Below, in pieces: positions 50,303 through 58,609 of a DNA stretch of 64,000 bases. The position numbers and the translations under genes are program-made. This DNA comes from Pseudomonas kermanshahensis. GTDB lineage: Bacteria > Pseudomonadota > Gammaproteobacteria > Pseudomonadales > Pseudomonadaceae. Where the stretch lies: assembly GCF_014269205.2 (NCBI RefSeq), contig NZ_JABWRY020000001.1:868001-932000 (forward strand), in the 5' to 3' direction. The notes below the pieces were generated by a model, which was not told where the DNA came from, made no database searches, and saw only the letters and a program-made list of their open reading frames with translations. Every line of letters begins with the position of its first letter. Positions within the stretch are counted from its first letter, which is position 1.

Positions 50303-51037
50303 ATGCTGCCGTTCTGGATTGCCCTGCAGTTTCTCAGCAGCCTGCCGGTGCGTTTGCCGGGCATGCCGGCGCCGCAGCAAGTAGGCCGCTCGCTGCTGTG
50401 CTACCCACTGGTCGGGCTGCTGTTCGGCCTGCTGCTGTGGCTGGCCAGCATTCTGCTGCAGGGCACGCCAGCGCCGCTTCATGCTGCTTTGCTGCTGACG
50501 GTGTGGGTGCTGCTCAGTGGCGCCTTGCATCTGGATGGTCTGGCTGACAGCGCCGACGCCTGGCTGGGCGGTTTCGGAGATCGTGAGCGCACCCTGCAGA
50601 TCATGAAAGACCCGCGTAGCGGGCCGATTGCCGTGGTCACCCTGATGCTGGTGCTGTTGCTGAAGTTCTGTGCGTTGTGGGTACTGGTCGAGCGTGGGGT
50701 AGGGCTTGAGCTGCTGCTGGCGCCGGTGGTGGGGCGCGCGGCGATGCTGGGCCTGTTCCTCTGTACGCCATACGTACGCCCCGGTGGCCTGGGGCAAGCG
50801 CTGGCCGAACATCTGCCGCGTGCTGCTGCCGGGTGGGTATTGCTCGCCAGTGCAGCCCTGTGCCTTGCCGTGAGCGGTTGGGGCGCGGTCTGGGGGCTGG
50901 TTGCAGCCGTGGCAGTGTTCGCCTGGTTGCGGCGCCTCATGTGTCGGCGCCTGGGCGGTACGACCGGTGACACCGCCGGGGCGATGCTCGAATTGCTGGA
51001 ACTGACTGTGGTGCTGGGGTTGGCCTTGGGTTTCTGA
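50303..51037 (+). CDS. cobS: Adenosylcobinamide-GDP ribazoletransferase (CobS, also called CobV)
   Basis: The 244-residue membrane enzyme joins alpha-ribazole to adenosylcobinamide-GDP, the final step. The family motif is LHLDGLADSADAWLGG near residue 75, with GTTGDTAGA near the C-terminus, and five or six hydrophobic helices. It is one base after cobC and is the last gene of the operon. Confidence 0.94.
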   Translation: MLPFWIALQFLSSLPVRLPGMPAPQQVGRSLLCYPLVGLLFGLLLWLASILLQGTPAPLHAALLLTVWVLLSGALHLDGLADSADAWLGGFGDRERTLQIMKDPRSGPIAVVTLMLVLLLKFCALWVLVERGVGLELLLAPVVGRAAMLGLFLCTPYVRPGGLGQALAEHLPRAAAGWVLLASAALCLAVSGWGAVWGLVAAVAVFAWLRRLMCRRLGGTTGDTAGAMLELLELTVVLGLALGF

Positions 51038-51145
51038 ATGGCCTTTGCAGGGTCAAGACACGTCCAGCAACGTTACCGCACCTACGAACATCAACGACTC
51101 GGGTTTATCCTCGGCCTCCCTTCCACACGGCCGAGGAGGCTCCGC

Positions 51146-52327
51146 ATGCGCCATTGGATGTTTGCCAGCCTGATCATTTGTCTCACCTTGCCAGTTACCG
51201 CCGCGGATCTGATCAGCTTTTGGGATACGCCCCGCCATGGCGGCAACAGTTTCAACCGGCTGCCCCCGGACCAAGCCTACTTTGATGCCTTGCGTGCCTA
51301 TGGTGCTACCTGGGTGCGGCTGTCCTATGACAAATGGCAACCGGAGCAGCGTGACTTCCTGTTAGGTGACGCGGATGACTATCAAGGTCTGCCTGCGGCC
51401 GATCTGGCGCAGTTGCGTGCAGCCCTGGACCGTGCTCACCGCGCTGGTCTCAAGGTAGTCATTGCCCCACTCTCTCTACCTGGCATGCGCTGGTCGCAGA
51501 ATAATCAAGGCCGGTTCGACGATCGCCTCTGGCAAGACAAACGCTACTGGTCACAGGCAGCCCTGTTCTGGCGGGACCTGGCGCGTGAGTTGAAGGACCA
51601 TCCCGCCATCGCGGCCTACAACCTTGTCAATGAGCCCGCTCCCGAAAAACAGGGTGGCTTGGCCGAACATGCCGCGCCTGGGCGCATGAAGCAGTGGTAT
51701 GTGCAAGCGCAGGGTGGCCCGAGGGACCTGCCTGCGCTGTATGGGCAATTAGTAGCAGCAATCCGTGAGCAGGACCCGCGGACACCGATCATGGTCGATG
51801 CGGGCTGGTATGCTGCCGCAGATGCCTTTGTTTACTGGCCTGCGCCGTTGGCCGATAAGCGGGTGCTGTACAGCGTGCACATGTATGAACCCTATTCCGC
51901 TACCAGTGCGCCGAACATGTCGCGCAAGCAGCCCATCAGCTATCCAGGCCCTGCGCCATACGCTGGGCAGACGCAGCAGTGGGATAGCCAGCGTGTGCAG
52001 CAGTACCTGCAGCAACCGCTGGCCTGGAGCGACGCGATGAAGGTGCCGCGTTCTCGTCTGGTTGTGGGGGAGTTTGGTTGCATGCGTCGGTTACCTGGCT
52101 GTCGGCGCTATCTGGAAGATGTGCTCACTGTGCTGGACAGCAACCAGTTGCATTGGGCGTTCTACAGCTTTCGTGAGGATAGTTGGGATGGCATGGACTA
52201 CGAGCTCGGGGCTGCCAAGGTGCCATGGCGTTACTGGCAAGCCATCGAGCAGGGCGCGCCTGACCCTTTGGTACGTAGACCCACTGCGGAATTCGAGCCC
52301 ATCCGCAAGCGTCTGAGTCTCGAGTAA
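51146..52327 (+). CDS. Secreted glycoside hydrolase family 5 (cellulase-like)
   Basis: The 393-residue protein has a signal peptide (WMFASLIICLTLPVTAADL). The (beta/alpha)8 catalytic domain has the acid/base Glu in YNLVNEPAPEK near residue 155 and the nucleophile Glu in LVVGEFGC near 307. The TWVRLSYDKW region near 55 matches GH5. The start ATG has a GAGGAGGCT ribosome site; the frame is open further upstream to the cobS stop. It lies between the cob operon and a marR/MFS unit with which it shares no obvious function. The substrate (cellulose, mannan or other glucan) is unknown. Confidence 0.83.
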   Translation: MRHWMFASLIICLTLPVTAADLISFWDTPRHGGNSFNRLPPDQAYFDALRAYGATWVRLSYDKWQPEQRDFLLGDADDYQGLPAADLAQLRAALDRAHRAGLKVVIAPLSLPGMRWSQNNQGRFDDRLWQDKRYWSQAALFWRDLARELKDHPAIAAYNLVNEPAPEKQGGLAEHAAPGRMKQWYVQAQGGPRDLPALYGQLVAAIREQDPRTPIMVDAGWYAAADAFVYWPAPLADKRVLYSVHMYEPYSATSAPNMSRKQPISYPGPAPYAGQTQQWDSQRVQQYLQQPLAWSDAMKVPRSRLVVGEFGCMRRLPGCRRYLEDVLTVLDSNQLHWAFYSFREDSWDGMDYELGAAKVPWRYWQAIEQGAPDPLVRRPTAEFEPIRKRLSLE

Positions 52328-52349
52328 CGTGCGCATTGGCTGAAAACTC

Positions 52350-52381
52350 TTGCAACACTCATGATGCGGGTATATACACGT
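52350..52381 (+). promoter_or_regulatory. marR promoter with operator 1
   Basis: TTGCAA (52350-52355), a 17-bp spacer and TATACA (52373-52378) form a good sigma-70 promoter. The operator-like GCGGGTATATACACGT (52366-52381) covers the -10. The predicted start is at or next to the ATG at 52386, which suggests a leaderless transcript. Confidence 0.65.
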
Positions 52382-52385
52382 ATCC

Positions 52386-52790
52386 ATGCTGACCAGTGAA
52401 TGCATCTGTACCCATCTGCGTCGTGCCGCCCGCGGGGTGAGCCGGCATTATGACGAGGCCCTTGCCGGCTTCGGCATCAATGTCGCCCAGTTTTCCCTAT
52501 TGCGGCACTTGCAGCGGCTTGACCGCCCAAGCATCACCACCTTGGCCGAGGCCATGGGCCTCGAACGCAGCACCTTGGGGCGCAACCTGCGGGTGCTCGA
52601 AGCCGATGGCCTGGTGGCCTTGGCTGACGGCGACGACCAGCGCAACCGCGTGGTGCTGCTGACCGAAGCCGGCAAAACGCTGTTGCAAGCGGCTTACCCG
52701 GCCTGGGAGCAGGCCCAAGGGTTGCTGGTCGAGCGCCTGGGCGTTGGGCAGCGTGACGAATTGGTGCGCTTGCTGGAACAACTGGCTTGA
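52386..52790 (+). CDS. MarR-family transcriptional regulator
   Basis: The 134-residue protein has the MarR winged-helix layout: NVAQFSLLRHLQRL, then the recognition helix region (SITTLAEAMGLERSTLGRNLRVLE) and the wing (LVALADGDDQRNRVVLLTEAG). Two similar palindromes lie before this gene and before the MFS gene downstream, so it probably represses both. No Shine-Dalgarno sequence precedes the ATG. Confidence 0.87.
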   Translation: MLTSECICTHLRRAARGVSRHYDEALAGFGINVAQFSLLRHLQRLDRPSITTLAEAMGLERSTLGRNLRVLEADGLVALADGDDQRNRVVLLTEAGKTLLQAAYPAWEQAQGLLVERLGVGQRDELVRLLEQLA

Positions 52791-52806
52791 GCTGATGCGA
52801 CTATAA

Positions 52807-52822
52807 GCGGGTATATACCCGC
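52807..52822. promoter_or_regulatory. MarR operator 2 (perfect palindrome)
   Basis: GCGGGTATATACCCGC is a perfect 16-bp palindrome 31 bp before the MFS start codon. It matches operator 1 at 13 of 16 positions. Confidence 0.7.
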
Positions 52823-52852
52823 AAACCTTGCGATGTGCTGGAGATAACGACA

Positions 52853-54055
52853 ATGACTTCGGTGTGGCGAACCAGCGGGTGGGTGCTTGTGGGCGCAGCG
52901 TTGATACTGGCGCTGTCCTTGGGTGTGCGACACGGCTTTGGCCTGTTCCTGGCGCCGATGAGCGCCGACTTTGGCTGGGGGCGTGGTGTGTTTGCCTTCG
53001 CCATCGCGTTGCAGAACCTCATCTGGGGGCTGGCACAACCGTTCGCCGGTGCCTTGGCTGACCGTGTGGGCGCGGCGCGGGTAGTGATCATAGGTGGCAT
53101 TCTCTACGCCGCCGGGTTGATGTTCATGGGGATGGCCGACTCCGCCTGGTCGCTGTCGTTGAGCGCCGGCCTGCTGATTGGCATCGGCCTTTCCGGCACC
53201 TCGTTCTCGGTCATCCTGGGTGTGGTTGGGCGCGCAGTGCCGGCCGACAAACGCAGCATGGCGATGGGGATTGCGAGTGCGGCCGGTTCATTCGGCCAGT
53301 TCGCCATGCTGCCCGGCACCCTTGGCTTGATCGAATGGCTGGGCTGGTCCGCCGCGTTGCTGGTCCTGGGCCTGATGGTGGCATTGATCGTGCCCCTCGT
53401 CGGCCTGTTGCGTGACCGCCCGCTGCCCAGCCATGGCGCCGAACAGACCTTGGGCCAGGCCCTGCGTGAAGCCTGCTCGCATACCGGGTTCTGGCTGCTG
53501 GCGCTGGGCTTTTTCGTCTGCGGGTTCCAGGTGGTGTTCATCGGCGTGCACCTGCCGGCCTACCTGGTCGACCAACACCTGGCTGCGACCACGGGCACCA
53601 CGGTGTTGGCACTGGTGGGCCTGTTCAACATTGTCGGCACCTTCACCGCCGGCTGGCTGGGCGGGCGCATGTCCAAGCCGCGCCTGCTTACAGGGCTTTA
53701 TCTGCTCCGCGCAGTCGTGATCGTGTTGTTCCTCTGGGCGCCTGTGACCCAATTCAGCGCCTACCTGTTCGGCATCGCCATGGGCCTGCTGTGGCTCTCT
53801 ACCGTCCCGTTGACCAACGGCACAGTGGCGACACTGTTTGGTGTGCGCAACCTGTCGATGCTGGGCGGCATCGTGTTCCTCTTCCACCAGTTGGGCGCCT
53901 TCCTGGGCGGCTGGTTGGGCGGGGTGGTCTACGACCGCACGGGCAACTACGACTTGGTCTGGCAGATTTCGATCCTGCTCAGCCTGCTGGCCGCCGCCCT
54001 CAACTGGCCGGTGCGTGAACGCCCGGTCGCCCGCCTGCAGGCCCAGGCCGCATGA
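52853..54055 (+). CDS. MFS transporter
   Basis: The 400-residue protein has about twelve hydrophobic helices with the cytoplasmic loop pattern GALADRVGAARVVIIGG near residue 63. The opening TSVWRTSGWVLVGAALILALSLGVRHGFG resembles transporters of monocarboxylate/oxalate-like type in the MFS; the substrate is not certain. The ATG has GGAG 11 bp upstream. It lies after marR and its operator, and the mini-protein gene overlaps its end. Confidence 0.87.
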   Translation: MTSVWRTSGWVLVGAALILALSLGVRHGFGLFLAPMSADFGWGRGVFAFAIALQNLIWGLAQPFAGALADRVGAARVVIIGGILYAAGLMFMGMADSAWSLSLSAGLLIGIGLSGTSFSVILGVVGRAVPADKRSMAMGIASAAGSFGQFAMLPGTLGLIEWLGWSAALLVLGLMVALIVPLVGLLRDRPLPSHGAEQTLGQALREACSHTGFWLLALGFFVCGFQVVFIGVHLPAYLVDQHLAATTGTTVLALVGLFNIVGTFTAGWLGGRMSKPRLLTGLYLLRAVVIVLFLWAPVTQFSAYLFGIAMGLLWLSTVPLTNGTVATLFGVRNLSMLGGIVFLFHQLGAFLGGWLGGVVYDRTGNYDLVWQISILLSLLAAALNWPVRERPVARLQAQAA

Positions 54056-54174
54056 AACGCTACCTGGCCCAAGGCTTGCTCGCCGTTGCCGCGATCGTGC
54101 TGCTGGCGCTGGTGTGGTGGGGGTGGCACCAGGGTGGGTTGGCGTTGATGCAACTGGGCATGGGGGTTTGTTAA
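54052..54174 (+). CDS. 40-residue single-helix membrane mini-protein
   Basis: An ATG overlaps the MFS stop by 4 bp (ATGA) and opens a frame of 40 codons. The product ([20 protein letters not shown], then [20 protein letters not shown]) has one clear transmembrane helix near residues 8-25. The overlap with the transporter gene and the hydrophobic composition suggest a translated accessory subunit rather than chance. It is too short for motif-based assignment. Confidence 0.6.
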   Translation: MKRYLAQGLLAVAAIVLLALVWWGWHQGGLALMQLGMGVC

Positions 54175-54220
54175 GCGCTACCCTGCAAGTTCAAGGATTG
54201 TCTTGCGGGAGAAACGAACG

Positions 54221-54772
54221 ATGCGTGCACATTGGTTGACGGTGCCTGTGCTGGCCCTGCTTGCCGCCACGTCGAGCTGGGCTGCGGATTGCCCGGCCTT
54301 GTTGCAGGGCAGCTTGCCCGAACTGCGTGGCAAAGGGCAGGTTGATCTGTGCCAGCGCTTTGCCGGCAAGCCGCTGGTGGTGGTCAACACCGCCAGCTAT
54401 TGCGGGTTTGCGCCGCAGTTCGAGGGGCTTGAGGCGACGTATAAGGAGTACCACGAGCAGGGTTTGGAGATGCTCGGTGTGCCCTCTAATGATTTCAAGC
54501 AGGAAGACGCCGACAGCGAGAAGATTGCCAAGGTCTGCTACGCCAATTACGGGGTGACCTTCACCATGACCAAGGCCCAGTCGGTGCGTGGCAAGGATGC
54601 GATCCCGCTGTTCAGCGAGCTGGCGAGCCAGAGCAATGCGCCGAAGTGGAATTTCTACAAATACGTAGTGGACCGCAAGGGCAAGGTGATTGGCAGCTTC
54701 TCTAGCCTGACCAAGCCGGACGACCCGGCCTTCAGGACGGCGATCGAGAAGGCCATCGCATCGCAGCCGTAG
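54221..54772 (+). CDS. Periplasmic glutathione-peroxidase-like protein
   Basis: The 183-residue protein has a signal peptide ([23 protein letters not shown]). The peroxidase Cys is in [19 protein letters not shown] near residue 64, in place of selenocysteine. The Gln/Trp partner region is seen as VPSNDFKQE and [17 protein letters not shown]. Export means it would reduce peroxides in the periplasm, most likely with a thioredoxin-like donor. It follows the mini-protein gene by 46 bp. Confidence 0.88.
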   Translation: MRAHWLTVPVLALLAATSSWAADCPALLQGSLPELRGKGQVDLCQRFAGKPLVVVNTASYCGFAPQFEGLEATYKEYHEQGLEMLGVPSNDFKQEDADSEKIAKVCYANYGVTFTMTKAQSVRGKDAIPLFSELASQSNAPKWNFYKYVVDRKGKVIGSFSSLTKPDDPAFRTAIEKAIASQP

Positions 54773-54783
54773 TGCCGCTTTTT

Positions 54784-54881
54784 TTGTAGGAGCAGCCTTG
54801 TGCTGCGAAGAGGCCAGTGCAGGTATTGGCGATGTCAGTTGCCTGTACCGGCCTCTTCGCAGCACAAGGCTGCTCCTACAA
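54784..54881. repeat. REP pair (GTAGGAGCAGCC type)
   Basis: Facing copies with TTGTAGGAGCAGCCTTGTGC and its complement; the internal bases differ slightly (AGGCCAGTG against TACCGGCCT). It lies between the convergent peroxidase and DUF2798 genes, 11 bp from each. Confidence 0.9.
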
Positions 54882-54892
54882 AGGGGGGGCTT

Positions 54893-55153
54893 TTAATGGG
54901 GGTGAACGGTAATCGCCACCAGCCGTAGCACCACCGGCCTGACCATCAGCACGCAGAGGAACGCTACCGGCATGGCCAGTTGGTAGGCCTTCAATACGTT
55001 GCTCAGATACTGCGGGTTCACCCCGGCGTTGGCCGCAGTGATCACGAAGCACATCAATAACGCCATGATCGACGACATGTAGAAGGCGAACACGTACGGT
55101 GTGGCACTGGGGCGCAGTTTGCGCCGGCTGCGCGTAGGGGACAGGTTGCTCAT
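54893..55153 (-). CDS. DUF2798 small membrane protein
   Basis: The 86-residue protein has a basic N-terminus (SRRKLRPSATPYVFAFYMS) and two hydrophobic helices (MSSIMALLMCFVITAAN and YQLAMPVAFLCVLMVRPVV), as in DUF2798 proteins. GGAG precedes the ATG at a good distance. It is divergent from a LysR gene, which may control it. The function is unknown. Confidence 0.8.
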   Translation of the reverse strand: MSNLSPTRSRRKLRPSATPYVFAFYMSSIMALLMCFVITAANAGVNPQYLSNVLKAYQLAMPVAFLCVLMVRPVVLRLVAITVHPH

Positions 55154-55268
55154 GCGAACTCCAGAAAGTTGAGTGGAGGCGCAGGTTAGCAATCGTCGGT
55201 GGCAGGGCTGTAGACCATCGTCATTGAGTTCTTTATAAAGAGATTCTTACGAATCCCAAGGGCTCGAC

Positions 55269-56198
55269 ATGGACCTGCTCAATGCCATCCGCAGCTTCAT
55301 CAAGGTGGTCGAGGCCGGCAGCATCGCTGCCGGTGCGCGCAGCCTGGGGCTCAGCCCGGCGGCGGTGAGCCAGAACCTCGCACGCCTCGAAGCGCATCTG
55401 CAGGTGCGCTTGCTCACCCGCACCACGCGTAGCATGGCTTTGACCCCCGCCGGCACGCTCTACTACGAGCGGGTCAGGCAGGTGGACCGAGACCTTGCCC
55501 AGGCCGAACTGGCCGTCACCACTCCCGACAGCGAGCCCCAGGGCCGCCTCTGCATCGCCTCCACCTCGGCTTTCGGTCGCCATGTGCTGGCGCCCTTGAT
55601 TCCGGCATTCAGTGCCCGATACCCCCAGCTTTCGATAGAGTTGGTAACGACTGATCGACGGGTCAATCATGCACATGAGGACGTCGATGTCAGCCTGCGC
55701 ATCGCCCCGCAGCTGGAGGACCACCTGCTGGCGAGGCACATTGCCCGTATTCCGTTCATCTGCTGCGCCTCTCCCGGTTACCTGGCAAGCGCCGGAGTGC
55801 CTGCCACGCCCGAGGCGTTGCGCGATCACCGCTGCCTGGTGTTCCGCTACCCGGTCGACGGCCGCTTCCTGCGGTGGGGCTTCATGCGCGACGGGCTGCG
55901 TTTTGACGCGGATTTCGGCACCGTGCTGATCAGTGACGATATCGACGCCCTGACGCAGATGGCCCTGCACGATGGCGGCATCACGCGGCTGGCTGAGTTC
56001 ATCGTGCGACCGTACCTGGCGTCCGGCGCGCTGGTGCCTGTGTTCGAATACAGCGACAACGGCCAGGCCTATGCCCAAACCGAGCCCATGGATATCTACC
56101 TGTGCCTGGCAGATCGTTTTGCCATGACCGTGAAGGTGCGTGCATTCATGGACTACCTCCATGAATGCCTGGGTGACAGCTGGAAGATCCAGGCATGA
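55269..56198 (+). CDS. LysR-family transcriptional regulator
   Basis: The 309-residue protein has the winged helix-turn-helix (MDLLNAIRSFIKVVEAGSIAAGARSLGLSPAAVSQNLARLE) and an effector-binding domain of LysR type. It is divergent from DUF2798, and this gap of about 115 bp probably holds its binding sites. It is not close to known orthologues I can name. The stop overlaps a terminator. Confidence 0.88.
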   Translation: MDLLNAIRSFIKVVEAGSIAAGARSLGLSPAAVSQNLARLEAHLQVRLLTRTTRSMALTPAGTLYYERVRQVDRDLAQAELAVTTPDSEPQGRLCIASTSAFGRHVLAPLIPAFSARYPQLSIELVTTDRRVNHAHEDVDVSLRIAPQLEDHLLARHIARIPFICCASPGYLASAGVPATPEALRDHRCLVFRYPVDGRFLRWGFMRDGLRFDADFGTVLISDDIDALTQMALHDGGITRLAEFIVRPYLASGALVPVFEYSDNGQAYAQTEPMDIYLCLADRFAMTVKVRAFMDYLHECLGDSWKIQA

Positions 56199-56222
56199 AA
56201 AAACCGCCACGAGGGCGGTTTT
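56198..56222. terminator. Bidirectional terminator
   Basis: The hairpin AAAACCGCC / GGCGGTTTT with a 5-base loop overlaps the last base of the LysR stop and serves the convergent fadL-type gene on the other side. Confidence 0.85.
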
Positions 56223-56240
56223 CCATACTGCGGGTGCGAC

Positions 56241-57506
56241 TCAGAAGCGGTAGGTGAGGGATGCACCGACGCCGTGAGCGCTGTTTTCGTACTTGGCCTG
56301 GTAGCTGCCTTTGGTCGCGCTGACCTGGTTGACTTTGGTGTCCTCTTCCCACAGGTAGGAATACGCCACGTCGATGGTCATGTCTTCGCTTGGGCTCCAA
56401 CCGGCACCCAGGCTGAACACCTTGCGATCGCCAGTCGGGATGCGCGGTGAACGGTCGTGGTTGTTGGTTGGCGACTGGTCGACGGTGAAGCCGGTACGCA
56501 GTACCCACTCCTTGTTGACCTTGTACGACGCGCCAATGGCGTGTGCCCAAGTGTCGTGCCAGTTCTGCTCTTCGGTGATGGTCTGGAATGCCGAACCTGC
56601 CAGCGGTGCCGGCACATCGTTCTGCACGGTGATGTCTTCCAAGCGGCTCCAACGGGTCCAGGTGCTGCCTGCGTACAGGGTCCACTGGTCGTCGAGTTCG
56701 TGGGTGACCGAAAGATCGACAGACTCAGGCGTCTTGATCTTCAGGGTGGCATCGAACTTGTTGCCGTTGAACGGCCCGATCAGCGGGGTGCTGACGCGGG
56801 TCTTGCCTTCGAGCTTGTAGTCGACCATCGAGTGGTAGGTCAGGCCGACGCGGGTGCTGTCGGTGGCCTGGACCAGGATACCGATGTTGTAGCCCACGGC
56901 GGTGTCATCGCCCTTGATCTTCACTTCGCCGTCGTTGCGGCCAGGGCTGAACGGGTTGATCAGGCTCGAGCCCAGTTCACCCTTGATGCGGTTGATGGTT
57001 GGACCGAAACCGATCGAAACCTTGTCGTTGAAGGCGTAGCTGACGGTTGGCTGGAAGGTCACCACCTCGACGTGGCTCTTTTTGCCCCAGTAGCGAGCAG
57101 CATCGTCGCTGCCGTAGTCGGTCACCAGGCCGAAGGGCACGTAGACGCCGAAACCGACGCTCCAGTGATCATCGATCGGCTTGACGTAGTAGCCCATGGG
57201 TACGCCAACGACAGGCACCATGTCACCATCGGTTTCCCCCCCGAGGTTGCTGCCACGGCCCGAGATATCGGACTTGGCGATGACGGCGGCGCCGCCCACG
57301 GTGATCTGTTCGCGCTTGAGGCGGGACATGCCGGCTGGGTTGCCAAACACGGTGCTGGCATCTTCGGCAGAAGAAGAACGTCCCGCGAAACCTGTCCCCA
57401 TGCTGCTGATGCTCTGTTCGTTCAGGGCAAAGCCGCTGGCGAGCAGTTGGCTGGAAGCAAGCGCAACGGCTACACCGAGGGAGGTTTTGAGCATTACTTT
57501 TTTCAT
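56241..57506 (-). CDS. FadL/OmpP1-family outer-membrane protein
   Basis: The 421-residue protein has a signal peptide (KTSLGVAVALASSQLLASG) and the FadL N-terminal hatch with the NPAG motif in VFGNPAGMSRL near residue 55. The rest is a beta-barrel ending in an aromatic residue (ASLTYRF). Such channels take up long-chain fatty acids or other hydrophobic compounds. The start has AAGGAG 9 bp upstream. It is a single gene with a bidirectional terminator. Confidence 0.9.
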   Translation of the reverse strand: MKKVMLKTSLGVAVALASSQLLASGFALNEQSISSMGTGFAGRSSSAEDASTVFGNPAGMSRLKREQITVGGAAVIAKSDISGRGSNLGGETDGDMVPVVGVPMGYYVKPIDDHWSVGFGVYVPFGLVTDYGSDDAARYWGKKSHVEVVTFQPTVSYAFNDKVSIGFGPTINRIKGELGSSLINPFSPGRNDGEVKIKGDDTAVGYNIGILVQATDSTRVGLTYHSMVDYKLEGKTRVSTPLIGPFNGNKFDATLKIKTPESVDLSVTHELDDQWTLYAGSTWTRWSRLEDITVQNDVPAPLAGSAFQTITEEQNWHDTWAHAIGASYKVNKEWVLRTGFTVDQSPTNNHDRSPRIPTGDRKVFSLGAGWSPSEDMTIDVAYSYLWEEDTKVNQVSATKGSYQAKYENSAHGVGASLTYRF

Positions 57507-57652
57507 TATTAGAAACTCCTTGGGATCTCCGGGGCGAAAAGCTACCAACAAATTGCCTGCCGCGCTATAGCCTCAATCACAGGAGATAGAGCGGTTTTGT
57601 AGGACAATCCGACCAAAATTCCATTTTTTCCGGTAAAGCTGTAGGGCGTTTC

Positions 57653-58135
57653 TTAAGATGCCTGAGGCAATCTCTGATCTATGCAGGTATGCCAGGCGTG
57701 GGTGAAGTCGCGCAGGCGACCCTGAGGGTGGAAAACCTGGCGCCAGATGCGTGCCAGGCCCAGCAAGTCGTCAGCGGCAGGCAGGGGCGTGGCTTGCGCC
57801 TCGACCAGCATCCAGGCGATGGCGGTGGAATAGCGAAGGTTTACTGTGAGTTCCAGGTGCGGACCGCCAAGAAAGGCGTGTTGGCTGGCCAGGCCGCGGA
57901 CCAGGCTGGCGAGGTCAGGGTCGCGGGCGAGATACTCGTCCCAGAGCGCCTGGTGACGGGTTTCGCCGATGCGGTAGAGGCCATGGCCACGCCGGTCGTG
58001 CAAGGCTGAGCCGAGGGCCGACTGGCTGGCGGCGATGCCCAGTAGCAAGGCTTCAGCGCTAGGGCAGTGGCGGTCCAGGTAGACCAGGGTGGGTCGGATC
58101 ACATACAGACACAATTCATTCGCCGCGATACCCAT
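57653..58135 (-). CDS. Hypothetical protein, possibly phage-derived
   Basis: The 160-residue protein opens GIAANELCLYVIRPTLVYLD. It then has GIAASQSALGSALHDRRGHGLYRIGETRHQALWDEYLAR, and later LTVNLRYSTAIAWMLV and IWRQVFHPQGRLRDFTHAW. The order of these blocks (ALG, GLYRI..T...LW..YL, LRY.TA.A, W...F...G) resembles a protein I know from tailed-phage genomes, whose residues near the start could make a muralytic site. I am not certain of this, and no phage genes surround it. GAGGG precedes the ATG. Confidence 0.5.
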   Translation of the reverse strand: MGIAANELCLYVIRPTLVYLDRHCPSAEALLLGIAASQSALGSALHDRRGHGLYRIGETRHQALWDEYLARDPDLASLVRGLASQHAFLGGPHLELTVNLRYSTAIAWMLVEAQATPLPAADDLLGLARIWRQVFHPQGRLRDFTHAWHTCIDQRLPQAS

Positions 58136-58384
58136 GATGCCCTCGAGCAAGTAAGGGCCGGACGGGCGCTGGAGCTTGGCAGCTGGTGAATGATCAGGCC
58201 CGCCGGAAGCGGTTAGCACCGCTCGAGTTGAAGTGTAGTGTGATAATCGTGGTGTAAAGAGCTGTTTTTAAATCGATTGCTGCCTGACGTTCGAGGCTAT
58301 ATGCCATGGGGCAATTACGCCAAGAACGATCAGGCAGGCTACCTGGGCAAAGATTCAGCGCCTGAATGCCGCCGTATTCGCCGC

Positions 58385-58609
58385 TCACGCGGTGAGCGAC
58401 TGACGGGTCCGGGCGATCACTGCCTGCAGGGGTTCCTTGCGGCTGTACTGTTCAGGGTACAGGCGTTCGGTGTGGCAGGCGACGCCGTGTTCGTCCACCA
58501 GGGTAAAGCTGAAGCTGCCCTTGCGAGGGGCAACGATAAGGCACTTCAACGGCGAGAAGGCCTGGGAAAGGGTGCCAATGGCAGCCTGAATGTGTGGATG
58601 AGTTTGCAT
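58385..58609 (-). CDS. Small conserved hypothetical protein
   Basis: The 74-residue protein (MQTHPHIQAAIGTLSQAFS) reads as a helix followed by three strands (CLIVAPRKGSFSFTLVDEHG) and a C-terminal helix. There is no signal peptide. The start was chosen for its composition; a longer frame of 117 residues exists but its N-terminal part looks non-coding. The ribosome site is weak (AGGAAC, 12 bp away). It lies 250 bp from the phage-like gene on the same strand. I do not recognise the family. Confidence 0.5.
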   Translation of the reverse strand: MQTHPHIQAAIGTLSQAFSPLKCLIVAPRKGSFSFTLVDEHGVACHTERLYPEQYSRKEPLQAVIARTRQSLTA

